Source: Magnetococcales bacterium (GTDB taxonomy: Bacteria; Pseudomonadota; Magnetococcia; Magnetococcales; JADFYX01). From it: a stretch of DNA of 34,090 nt. The stretch is taken from the NCBI GenBank assembly GCA_015231305.1, contig JADGBW010000026.1, positions 1 through 34,090 of the forward strand, in the 5' to 3' direction. Positions 1 through 7,657 of this stretch are shown in pieces. Within the stretch, counting starts at the first letter, position 1. Each line of letters starts with the position of its first letter. The notes below the pieces were generated by a model. That model was not told the DNA's origin. It made no database searches and saw only the letters and a list, made by a program, of their open reading frames with translations. Both the position numbers and the translations under genes were made by a program.

Positions 1-104
1 GTGGGTTTGGGAGAAGCCCAAGGTTTTGCTTTTGCAGTAAAGTCGAATTTAAAAAGGCGTTTTTTTGCCTCTTCTTTTAAAAAAATGCCTCGGCGAGTCT
101 ATTA

Positions 105-158
105 ACTCCCAAAGTAAAAAAACCCCGATTTTTTTTGGGGTTTTTTTGCTTTGGGAGT
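105..158. terminator. Long stem-loop with A/T tracts, terminator-like
   Basis: A perfect outer stem ACTCCCAAAG (105-114) pairs with CTTTGGGAGT (149-158). Inside it an A-tract plus CCCC pairs with GGGG plus a T-tract. The inner part (about 116-148) has the form of a bidirectional rho-independent terminator, readable from either strand. It lies at the centre of the larger inverted repeat. It could terminate a gene left of the window or be structural DNA of the repeat element. Confidence 0.6.
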
Positions 159-166
159 GTACTATA

Positions 167-212
167 CCTACAAAGAATAAAAACCGTCTTATTGGTTTTT
201 CTCCTTTGTAGG
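167..212. terminator. Second stem-loop with T-tract, terminator-like
   Basis: CCTACAAAG (167-175) pairs with CTTTGTAGG (204-212), and AAAAACC (179-185) pairs with GGTTTTT (194-200) inside it. It mirrors the neighbouring hairpin in layout and belongs to the right-hand inverted unit. It may stop transcription or be part of a repeat element; the window does not decide. Confidence 0.5.
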
Positions 213-285
213 TTAATAGATTAGCCGGGGGCTTTTTTTGAGAAGCGCAAAAAAGCCATTTTTAAATCCGGCTTTACAGCAACAG

Positions 286-335
286 CATGGGCTTTGCCCA
301 AACCAACCAGGGAAATGATTCCCTTGGACCCCCAC
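286..335 (+). repeat. Short palindromic intergenic repeat (GGGCTTTGCCC type)
   Basis: GGGCTTTGCCC is followed by AAACC and then a second small palindrome, GGGAA-ATGA-TTCCC, leading to TGGACCCCC. From memory, this layout (GGGC..GCCC AAACC...CAGGG..CCCTGGACCC) resembles short dispersed intergenic repeats of alphaproteobacterial and Magnetococcales genomes. A partial copy in reverse orientation lies at 1-22. It overlaps the outer end of the right inverted-repeat arm. Confidence 0.45.
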
Positions 336-369
336 TAGTTAAAAGCAAATCAAACATTGGTATATTTTT

Positions 370-1770
370 ATGCGCTCTATTATCTCCACCGACCCAATCG
401 CAGCACTCGCCACACCCCCCGGTCGCTCCGGTGTCGCCATAATCCGCATAAGTGGCGAAAACGTTTGGCAAAAAATCATACCCCTACTAAAAAAACCAAA
501 TAACGACCCAATATCACCAACTCCACCAACCCCAAGGCTACTACAACGTATAGATCTAATAGACGCCAACAATCAACCATTAGATCAAGCCCTAGTCGTA
601 TTCTTTAAAGCCCCAAACTCCTTTACAGGTGAAGACCAAATTGAAATCCAGGGCCACGGCTCCCCTGTAGTGATTGCTCGTATCATGGAGAGATTAACCG
701 AACTCGGCATAAGACCAGCCAACCCTGGTGAGTTCTCCCGAAGAGCATTTCTAAATGGTAAAACCGACCTAGCTCAAGCCGAAGCTCTAATGAACCTAAT
801 AAATGCATCTTCCCTTAGGGCAGCAAGAGAAGCTGCAAAACAGATGGATGGAACCCTATCCCAAAGATTAATAAATAATAAAACCCTATTACTAGAAGCT
901 CTAGCCCACCTAGAAGCAACCCTAGACTTTGCCGATGAAGATATATCACCAGATGATCAACAAGCCATAGTAAGCCGCCTAACCAAAGCAGCAGAGGACC
1001 TAGGCAAACTGTTACAAGGATCAATACTAGGAAGGCAATTAGCCCAAGGTTTTGAGTTAGCGATAATAGGTAGACCAAATGTTGGTAAATCTACATTGTT
1101 CAACCGCCTAATAGGCCAAAACCGTGCAATAGTAACCCCACAACCAGGCACAACTCGCGATATCCTAGAAAGCCCAATAGAAATCCACGGCATACCAGTG
1201 CAATTAACAGATACCGCTGGCCTGAGAGATACCAATGAGGTTATCGAAGAAGAGGGGATAAAACGTGCAAAAGAGAGGTTGAAGAGTGCTGATGCAGTTC
1301 TATTGTTGCTGGATATATCGCAAGAGATTACAACAGAAGATCAAGAAATTATAAAATTAGCCCCACTAGAAAGAACAATAATAGTCTGGAATAAACAAGA
1401 CCTAAGCAAATTAAATACAACACCAGACCTAAAAAAACTTGGTATAAACCAGCCAGTTACCACAGTAGTAATATCCTGCAAAAAAGATAAAGGTATAAAC
1501 CAGCTAACCGAAAAAATTGCCAACTATTTCGGCTCCCAACCCATAGATGGCGAGGGAAGTGTAGTTATGGTAGCCAGACAAAAAGAGAGCCTACAAAAAA
1601 CCATCTCCCACCTATGCCATGCCGAAGCAATTCTCCTGCACCAAGAAAATGAAGAGTTGGTAGCAATATCCATAAGAGAAGCCCTAAACTCGTTAGGCGA
1701 ACTAATAGGCGAAACCACCCAAGACGATCTGCTAGATCTAATTTTCAGCTCATTTTGTATTGGTAAATAG
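370..1770 (+). CDS. mnmE: tRNA uridine-5-carboxymethylaminomethyl(34) GTPase MnmE
   Basis: MnmE (TrmE) works with MnmG in the cytoplasm to install the 5-carboxymethylaminomethyl group on wobble U34 of certain tRNAs, using folate-bound one-carbon units and GTP. The 466-residue length is normal. The N-terminal folate domain (1-120) opens with the usual DPIAALATPPGRSGVAIIRISG. The inserted GTPase domain has the P-loop GRPNVGKS (234-241), TTRD switch (261-264), DTAG (281-284) and NKQD (341-344). The protein ends in the obligatory CIGK (463-466) that carries the catalytic Cys. No Shine-Dalgarno precedes the ATG. mnmG, often the neighbour, is absent downstream. The coding strand is markedly A/C-rich (many CTA, ATA and CCA codons), unlike the following genes. 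Confidence 0.97.
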   Translation: MRSIISTDPIAALATPPGRSGVAIIRISGENVWQKIIPLLKKPNNDPISPTPPTPRLLQRIDLIDANNQPLDQALVVFFKAPNSFTGEDQIEIQGHGSPVVIARIMERLTELGIRPANPGEFSRRAFLNGKTDLAQAEALMNLINASSLRAAREAAKQMDGTLSQRLINNKTLLLEALAHLEATLDFADEDISPDDQQAIVSRLTKAAEDLGKLLQGSILGRQLAQGFELAIIGRPNVGKSTLFNRLIGQNRAIVTPQPGTTRDILESPIEIHGIPVQLTDTAGLRDTNEVIEEEGIKRAKERLKSADAVLLLLDISQEITTEDQEIIKLAPLERTIIVWNKQDLSKLNTTPDLKKLGINQPVTTVVISCKKDKGINQLTEKIANYFGSQPIDGEGSVVMVARQKESLQKTISHLCHAEAILLHQENEELVAISIREALNSLGELIGETTQDDLLDLIFSSFCIGK

Positions 1771-2190
1771 TTTAATTTTAATATTATTTTACACCAGTTA
1801 AACCAATACCTTACATCATTTACATACCACCAATTGCTAAGTTTAGGATAAAGTCTTTCTTGTATGAAACAATATCATAAGAGAAATCAATTTTGTGCTG
1901 TTATTCTAGAATATAAAGATGGTGTAACTCAGCAAAGCTACCAATGTAAAGAAAGCTGGTAATATCTCGAGCTTAAAAGTACAGCTTATTATCAGGGTCA
2001 TAATATACTATGTTAATAATATATTTATCTGTGTTACAAATAATATTGCAGCCACCTTGTTGGTGATATTATATTTTTTCTGTTATGTTAGATGCGAGCT
2101 TCTAGCTGCCGTTTCTAGGTTTTGTTCTGGGTTAAATTACAAAATAATTCTATATTTTAATGAATCTGAATAAGTGAAATTCAAAACACG
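1771..2190. other. 420-bp intergenic region, no supported gene
   Basis: AT-rich spacer between mnmE and the PilZ gene. It holds one copy of a dispersed 44-nt element (2023-2066) and a 32-codon open frame at 1864-1962 with no recognisable product. No convincing terminator for mnmE and no consensus promoter was seen. Confidence 0.5.
2023..2066 (+). repeat. Dispersed element, copy 1 (second copy at 24024-24068)
   Basis: The core gcagccaccttgttggtga (2048-2066) matches 17 of 19 positions with 24050-24068. Both copies are preceded by ATTTATCTG at nearly the same distance (16 versus 17 nt). The core contains the small palindrome CACC-ttgtt-GGTG. Both copies are intergenic and on the same strand. 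It is either a short mobile or repetitive element or a conserved regulatory/RNA site. Confidence 0.55.
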
Positions 2191-3072
2191 ATGGCTGAAG
2201 AAAACCCAACTGGTAAAATAGTCTCTGATCCAGAAGAGATACGGAATATTTTTACCCAGGCTTTATTAGAAGACAACCCATTTCAGTTACAGATAGGTGA
2301 GCAGGTTTTTGTCTATTATACCCGCTTTACTAATGATTCTTATCTTGCAGAAGATATAGCAGATGGTGTGCGTTTGTTGGTTGCACCCCTTGATCCTCCC
2401 ATTGGCAATATTAAGATAGTTAATAGTAAATATGTTACTTTAGAACTATTTACAGAATTTCATCTGGTTAATGCTAAGATCAAATTTTTATCTCGCCCTA
2501 ACCCAGAATCCATAGAGTTGAGCTTTCCTGATAAGTTGTTAATAGGTAATCAAAAGCGAGACTCCATAAGAGTTGCTATTGATCCTGTATGGGGTTTGCA
2601 AGTTAAAGCTATTCGACCTTCTGGTATATCGTTTACGGGAATTCCAACTGATTTAAGTACAGGTGGTATCTGCTTTACTACCGAAGCATCTTTTCCAGTT
2701 TTAAGTAAACAGTTTCGCTTATTAATTATAATTATGTGGCCTTCACGTAATGTTGAAGTACAGGCAAAAGCAATTTTAATTAAATATCATGACAAGGAAG
2801 GCGATATTTTTTTTAGGGCAAAATTTCTTTTTGAAAGCTACGATGAAGCCCGTGCAATGGAAGAACTTGCTACTGCTTTGCAAGTAAGAGAGATTAAAAA
2901 ACGTGAGGATCTATTTGGAATTAAAAAAGTTATGGACAATGCTAGCAAGGCAGATAAGGCTAGCATTGCCCAAGAATATAGTGAGTTAGAACCTGAAAAA
3001 CAACAGACCAAAAAACCCTCAAAGATTAAAAGTTTCTTAAAAGGTAAATTAAAAAAACAGCCCCCCCAATGA
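2191..3072 (+). CDS. PilZ domain protein, YcgR-like c-di-GMP receptor
   Basis: A predicted cytoplasmic c-di-GMP effector of 293 residues. An N-terminal YcgR-like beta domain (about 25-115) is followed by a PilZ domain (about 120-225) with both c-di-GMP motifs: RxxxR as RDSIR (123-127) and DxSxxG as DLSTGG (154-159). The tail (250-293) is Lys-rich and probably disordered. YcgR-type proteins act on flagellar or pilus motility; the target here is unknown, but diguanylate cyclase, pilus and chemoreceptor genes lie in the same window. The 3' end overlaps the convergent feoB by 24 nt. No strong ribosome binding site precedes the ATG. Confidence 0.85.
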   Translation: MAEENPTGKIVSDPEEIRNIFTQALLEDNPFQLQIGEQVFVYYTRFTNDSYLAEDIADGVRLLVAPLDPPIGNIKIVNSKYVTLELFTEFHLVNAKIKFLSRPNPESIELSFPDKLLIGNQKRDSIRVAIDPVWGLQVKAIRPSGISFTGIPTDLSTGGICFTTEASFPVLSKQFRLLIIIMWPSRNVEVQAKAILIKYHDKEGDIFFRAKFLFESYDEARAMEELATALQVREIKKREDLFGIKKVMDNASKADKASIAQEYSELEPEKQQTKKPSKIKSFLKGKLKKQPPQ

Positions 3073-5256
3073 AACAATAAGAGCAGATAGTGTCCAGGCT
3101 AAAGTTAAAGAGAATATCACCGAAAACCCTGCCCAAGACCAGCCAGCTTCACGTTTAATAGCAGCAATTGTTGATAGACATGGGCTGTATAGAAGTAAAA
3201 AAACCATTAGTGCAAAGGCCGTTATGGGTGTCATTGATTGAGAAATTGCGTTACGTAGACCTGCCGAACCAGTCTCACTACCATCATCCTGACCATAAAG
3301 TACCCCATAACTGGCAACAACTACCTCTTTGGCAAAGATACCAGATATAATTGCCACTGAATCTTTCCAGTCAAAACCTTGAACACTAAATAAAGGGGCT
3401 ATGGATTGTCCTATTATACCAAGATAACTTTTTCCCATGCGTTCTTGTTCTTTTTGGTCTTTTAGATCAGCAACAGCTAATTGGCTTTTGTTTTCATCAG
3501 GAATAGTCTGTGCTTGAACAATTGCGCTTTCATAGTTGACGCTGTAGGTAATGTCTCGCGGAAACTGCTGAAGAAACCATATGGTAATTGAACCAACAAC
3601 AATCACTCCACCAACCATACGTACAAAATCATAGGCTCTAGTACCTATATGGGTAATTATTGATCCCAAAGTCGGCAGTCGATAGGGGGGGAGTTCCATA
3701 ACAAATGATTCGTTACCGCCTTTTATTACTAACTTGCTTAAGAAAACAGCTGACCCCATAGCTGTAGCTATGCTGATCATATACATTATAAAAATCATCT
3801 GTCCGGCATTTTCCGGGAAAAAAGCTCCACTAAGTAGAATAAATGCTGGTAATCGTTGAGAGCAGGACATAAATGGATTAATTAACACTGCTACTAACCG
3901 CGCACGAGGGCTCTCAATTGTACGGGTTGCCATAACCGCAGGAACATTACAACCAAAACCCATTACAAGTGGGATAAAAGCTTTACCATGTAGCCCAAAA
4001 ATGTGCATTATTCTATCAAGAAGAAACGATGTTCGGGCAAGATAGCCAGTTTCGCTGAACATGGCGATAAAAAAGAAGAGAATCAAAATATAAGGCAAAA
4101 AGACCACCACAGCTCCAATACCCATGATCATACCATCCATCAATAGGTCTCGCACCAACCCTGGTGGCATTAAATCACCTGCACCAGCTGATAAAGCCCT
4201 AACTCCTTGGTCTATCCAATCAGCTGGATAAGCTCCTAGTGTAAAGGTTGATTCAAACATCATCCACATTAATCCAATAAATATTGGTAAGCCTAATAAC
4301 CTGTGAAGGATAACTTGATCAATACGACGAGTGAGCTGCATTCTTTTGTCCGGTTTTTCATCTATAGTGCGAACTTCCAAAAGCAGCCCATGAATAAAAC
4401 CATAACGAGTATCGGCAAACATACTATCGCAAGTTTCACCATGGCTGTGGGAAAGGTCGTAACGAGCGCGGCGTACTAGCTCTATTAGGTGGCTGTGTTC
4501 TCCCTCACGGCGCAAAAGCTCATCGTCACCTTCTAACAGTTTAATAGATAACCAGCGACTTTGATGTTTATCCATTTGTCCTGGGTGTAGCTTTATAATG
4601 AGATCTTGGACTTTATTGATTGCATCTTCTAAATGGCTATCATAGGGAAGAATTGTAGGGTGAATCTCTTCATGTGGTTTATCTGCTAACTTAATAATTG
4701 CTTCTAAAATATCATCCATTCCCTCGCCAAGCTTGGCATTTGTCTCGACAACAGGGCCGTTTAACATCGTAGATAAATCATTAATATCGATGTTAATCCC
4801 CTTTTTTTTGGCTTCATCGATCATATTCAACACATAAACCGTAGCCTGACCCATTTCAAGTAACTGGGTGGTAAAAAAAAGTGAGCGGTCTAGGTTGCCT
4901 GCATCTAATATGTTTAACAGTACATCTGCTTCTTCAGAGTGGAGATAGTCACGGCCTATACGTTCTTCAGGTGATGTAGAGGTCAGAGAATAAATACCTG
5001 GTAGGTCTACAATACGAATCACTACCCCTTTATATTCTATCTTTCCCTCTTGAATTTCTACTGTAACCCTTGGATAGTTGCCTATGCTTCCTTGGCTATC
5101 AGATAGTTTATTAAAAAGTGAGGTTTTGCCACAATTTGGGTTTCCAACCAAACCAACGGTAATTACCCGTTTATTATCTACAAGTTCACTATTGCTACTC
5201 TCAATAGAAGCTTTTTGTGAAGCAGTATGTTGGGGCGGTTTATTATTAGTTTTCAT
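3049..5256 (-). CDS. feoB: Ferrous iron transporter FeoB
   Basis: Inner-membrane Fe(II) uptake protein with an N-terminal cytosolic G domain, 735 residues, near the usual length. G-domain motifs: GNPNCGKTS (38-46), DLPG (84-87), NMID (144-147). The membrane part has the family signatures GFGCNVPA (433-440), PFMSCSQRLP (461-470) and, near the C-terminus, YSPCLSTIAAIKREAGW. AAGGAA lies 11 nt before the ATG. No feoA or feoC is adjacent, so this is an orphan feoB. Its stop codon lies inside the last codons of the convergent PilZ gene. The 174-bp divergent spacer upstream contains a palindrome that could be a metal-regulator site. Confidence 0.97.
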   Translation of the reverse strand: MKTNNKPPQHTASQKASIESSNSELVDNKRVITVGLVGNPNCGKTSLFNKLSDSQGSIGNYPRVTVEIQEGKIEYKGVVIRIVDLPGIYSLTSTSPEERIGRDYLHSEEADVLLNILDAGNLDRSLFFTTQLLEMGQATVYVLNMIDEAKKKGINIDINDLSTMLNGPVVETNAKLGEGMDDILEAIIKLADKPHEEIHPTILPYDSHLEDAINKVQDLIIKLHPGQMDKHQSRWLSIKLLEGDDELLRREGEHSHLIELVRRARYDLSHSHGETCDSMFADTRYGFIHGLLLEVRTIDEKPDKRMQLTRRIDQVILHRLLGLPIFIGLMWMMFESTFTLGAYPADWIDQGVRALSAGAGDLMPPGLVRDLLMDGMIMGIGAVVVFLPYILILFFFIAMFSETGYLARTSFLLDRIMHIFGLHGKAFIPLVMGFGCNVPAVMATRTIESPRARLVAVLINPFMSCSQRLPAFILLSGAFFPENAGQMIFIMYMISIATAMGSAVFLSKLVIKGGNESFVMELPPYRLPTLGSIITHIGTRAYDFVRMVGGVIVVGSITIWFLQQFPRDITYSVNYESAIVQAQTIPDENKSQLAVADLKDQKEQERMGKSYLGIIGQSIAPLFSVQGFDWKDSVAIISGIFAKEVVVASYGVLYGQDDGSETGSAGLRNAISQSMTPITAFALMVFLLLYSPCLSTIAAIKREAGWSWAGFSVIFSLTLAWTLSALIVSLGGLFF

Positions 5257-5349
5257 GGTTTAAATATTCCTTGGCTTAATTTGATCCAAATAGAACCTCT
5301 GTGAGAGTAGCTGTTCGCACTCATTTTTGGTAGGTGTGTTTTTATTATT

Positions 5350-5387
5350 TTGCATTTATAGACTTAAAACATTATCTTGTAATAATG
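5350..5387. promoter_or_regulatory. Possible promoter and palindromic operator between feoB and the methyltransferase gene
   Basis: CATTAT-cttgta-ATAATG (5370-5387) is a 6+6 bp palindrome in the feoB upstream region, reminiscent of, but not a good match to, a Fur box. On the plus strand TTGCAT (5350-5355), a 17-nt spacer and TATCTT (5373-5378) form a weak sigma70-like promoter for the downstream methyltransferase gene, overlapping the palindrome. Both calls are tentative. Confidence 0.25.
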
Positions 5388-5430
5388 CCTAAATTAAGGT
5401 AATTTTTAATTTTTTCAAACTTAATTTGCA

Positions 5431-6519
5431 ATGTGGAGCCAGTTAAAAGTGGAACCATCAACCGTTGATTTATTAAGCAGACTAATAAAAACCATTGATT
5501 CTTTAATTGCTATTGGAGACTTGCAACAAGCAGAGGAGCTTTGTAACTCCATATTGGTAAAAGATGAAAATGCCGCTGCTGGCGAATTTTTATATCGCAA
5601 AGGGCTTATAACCCTAAAAAACGAACAATATCATGATGCCGTTGTCTTATTAACCCATGTGGCAAAGAGCAACCCCACAAATATAAAATTTAATCAAGAG
5701 CTTACCAATGCTCTAATGAAAGCAGGCCAGCACTCCCAAGAAAATGGGTCTCTAGACGAAGCAAGAAATTATTATCGCTGTGCTATAATGATTAACCCCT
5801 ACCATGAGCAGGCCCCAGAAGCATTGGCAGATATGGATATGTCTGGAGAGTATTATTTACAAGTTCTATCTCAAATTCATGAATGGCAAAAACCAGCTGC
5901 ATATCTAGAAATTGGTGTTTCAAGGGGAGAGTCTATGACCCTTGCCAAGCCACCAACATTTTGTATTGGCATTGATCCTACCCCTCTTATTAAAGTGCCT
6001 TTCCACACTGAAACAGAGCTGTTTAAAATAGAGAGCGACAGTTTTTTTGTTGATCAAGACCTTCCATCGCTCTTAAATGGTAGAGATCTTGACCTGGCTT
6101 TTATTGATGGTATGCATACATTTGAGCAGGTTTTGCGTGATTTTATTAACGTAGAGAAATATTGTCACCCTGAGACACTAATAGTTCTCCACGATTGCCT
6201 ACCCTTAGACGCAATTACTTCGGCCCGCAATAGAATTTCAGGTTGGTGGACAGGTGATGTATGGAAAGTGCTGCCATGTTTGATGAAATACAGGCCAGAT
6301 TTGGCCATTATAATTATTCCTGCACCACCATCTGGTTTAGGGATAATTACCCGTCTCGATGCAAAGTCTAAGGTTTTAGAAGAAGGTTACACCAAGTTTG
6401 TTGAAGAGTTCCAAGGCCTTACATTTGCTGAATTTGAGGATATAAGAGACAGCTCTTTTAATTTGGTTGCAAACAATTGGGAAGCTATTGAGAAGCAGAT
6501 TATTACAGCACGGGGATAG
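5431..6519 (+). CDS. TPR-containing class I SAM methyltransferase
   Basis: 362 residues. The N-terminal half (about 10-140) is helical and TPR-like, with an NPYHEQAPEAL-type repeat end at 122-132. The C-terminal half is a Rossmann methyltransferase of the Methyltransf_24 kind: YLEIGVSRGES (158-168, SAM loop I), GIDPTP (180-185), AFIDGMHTFE (223-232) and VLHDCLP (252-258). Such proteins often modify cell-surface glycans or small molecules; the substrate cannot be read here. It is convergent with a sulfotransferase gene, 5 bp between stops. The start codon lacks a clear Shine-Dalgarno; no better in-frame start was seen. Confidence 0.75.
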   Translation: MWSQLKVEPSTVDLLSRLIKTIDSLIAIGDLQQAEELCNSILVKDENAAAGEFLYRKGLITLKNEQYHDAVVLLTHVAKSNPTNIKFNQELTNALMKAGQHSQENGSLDEARNYYRCAIMINPYHEQAPEALADMDMSGEYYLQVLSQIHEWQKPAAYLEIGVSRGESMTLAKPPTFCIGIDPTPLIKVPFHTETELFKIESDSFFVDQDLPSLLNGRDLDLAFIDGMHTFEQVLRDFINVEKYCHPETLIVLHDCLPLDAITSARNRISGWWTGDVWKVLPCLMKYRPDLAIIIIPAPPSGLGIITRLDAKSKVLEEGYTKFVEEFQGLTFAEFEDIRDSSFNLVANNWEAIEKQIITARG

Positions 6520-6524
6520 CCTTC

Positions 6525-7364
6525 TTAACCTTTCTCAATCATTTTAAAAATGTGTTTAATTGCAGGGTAGCCAATAGCATCATAATAATCGAGTAGTGCA
6601 CTGTTATTTTTTATAAGTATGTAAAAAATTAATTTTTGATTTTCCCTCCATCTATTAAATTCATCCACACTTGTTAATCTAGTTTTCCTATGGGTATTGT
6701 TTTTTCCTACTGCGAACACCTTATCCAGATAGTTTTTGCTACAAGTAAGGCTTTCTTGTGTAAAATAGTTAAATAATTCTTTAAATTTTTCTGGGTTAGT
6801 CGTGAACTCCTCCATCTTAAATGTTGGAGATTTTGAATTTAAAACTGAAGATTCAAAAAGTAAGGCATGGCCAATATTCCAAGTAAAAAGCATATTTTCA
6901 TCTATTGTATCTGTACTGTTACTATCTAAAGCTTTGGTAAAACAGCCAGATTCTATTAAATATTGCATCATCTCATCATTCAAATTATTAAAAGTATCCA
7001 ACATATTTTTGTATGTTGTGAAATTTTCTGGATTTTTTGAATTAGTAAGGTGATGGTTGAAAAGTGATGATATTCTCTGAATAGGGTCTCTTGTCAAAAA
7101 ACCAAAAGCTCCCCCCAAATCTGTAATTGGTTTTTCCATATGGTCTCCATGATAACCGTGGATTCCACCTACACATAAACCTTTTTGCGCCTTTCTTTTT
7201 AGCTCTTCAGCAAAGTTTAAACCAGATATATCTTCATTATTTTGGCTATCCTTAAAATATCTGGCTCCATGATAACATTGTAAATCATCATGCATACTCA
7301 GTACTTTAGCCAGCCAGCTTGTAGCAGTTCCCCCCCAGGAAGAGCCATAAAAAATGTTACCCAT
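6525..7364 (-). CDS. PAPS-dependent sulfotransferase-like protein
   Basis: 279 residues with the two PAPS-binding signatures of the sulfotransferase fold. The 5'-phosphosulfate loop is at the very N-terminus (SSWGGTATSWL, 8-18). The 3'-phosphate motif is TRDPIQRISSLF (91-102). It would transfer sulfate from PAPS to a carbohydrate or other acceptor; the acceptor is unknown. No signal peptide is visible, so it is probably cytoplasmic. The sequence is A/T-rich and Asn-rich, typical of surface-polysaccharide genes. Its tail-to-tail neighbour is a methyltransferase, which may act on the same surface molecule, but the two are not co-transcribed. Confidence 0.7.
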   Translation of the reverse strand: MGNIFYGSSWGGTATSWLAKVLSMHDDLQCYHGARYFKDSQNNEDISGLNFAEELKRKAQKGLCVGGIHGYHGDHMEKPITDLGGAFGFLTRDPIQRISSLFNHHLTNSKNPENFTTYKNMLDTFNNLNDEMMQYLIESGCFTKALDSNSTDTIDENMLFTWNIGHALLFESSVLNSKSPTFKMEEFTTNPEKFKELFNYFTQESLTCSKNYLDKVFAVGKNNTHRKTRLTSVDEFNRWRENQKLIFYILIKNNSALLDYYDAIGYPAIKHIFKMIEKG

Positions 7365-7657
7365 TTCACCACCGTAAAAGTTTAATTATCAAATAAATAA
7401 ACACAGTATAAAGCTAAGTAATGCAGTTAGCACTATGTATTTATGACTACTTTATTTGAGGTTCTCTATTTTACCTAGTTGCTTATTATATATTTAGCAA
7501 ATGGTTCACAGTCATAAATAAATTTAATGTTATGATAAGTTTTTAAAATAATGTAGTATGCATTTTTGTAGAAATATTACAGTATTATAGTTAAAAATAT
7601 CAATACTTTGTTCCCATTTAGTAAGGGGGATTTGTTACCCATGAAAAGGACAAAAGC

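Larger units (their letters stand above)
1..310. repeat. Large imperfect inverted repeat, arms about 105 bp, tail-to-tail around two hairpins
   Basis: The left arm (1-114) and the reverse complement of the right arm (about 204-310) align over about 105 bp at roughly 75-80 % identity by hand. Shared blocks in order are GGTTTGGG, AAGCCCA, GTAAAG, ATTTAAAAA, GC followed by CTTCT, CGGC, TCTATTAAC and CAAAG. Each arm runs inward into its own T-rich hairpin (105-158 and 167-212). The left arm probably continues beyond the window. No protein or known RNA family is recognised. It could be two inverted copies of a mobile REP/MITE-like element or two convergent RNA units with terminators. The inverted homology is directly visible; its function is unknown. 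Confidence 0.75.

Noticed and set aside
1-219. Frame open on the plus strand from base 1 to a TAG near 217-219.
   Set aside because: It runs through the inverted-repeat arm and both hairpins, with runs of Phe and Lys from T and A tracts; no protein character.
1864-1962. Short ORF of 32 codons (starts MKQYHKRNQ) with a weak upstream purine stretch.
   Set aside because: Too short, no recognised family, no supporting context; not separable from chance in AT-rich DNA.
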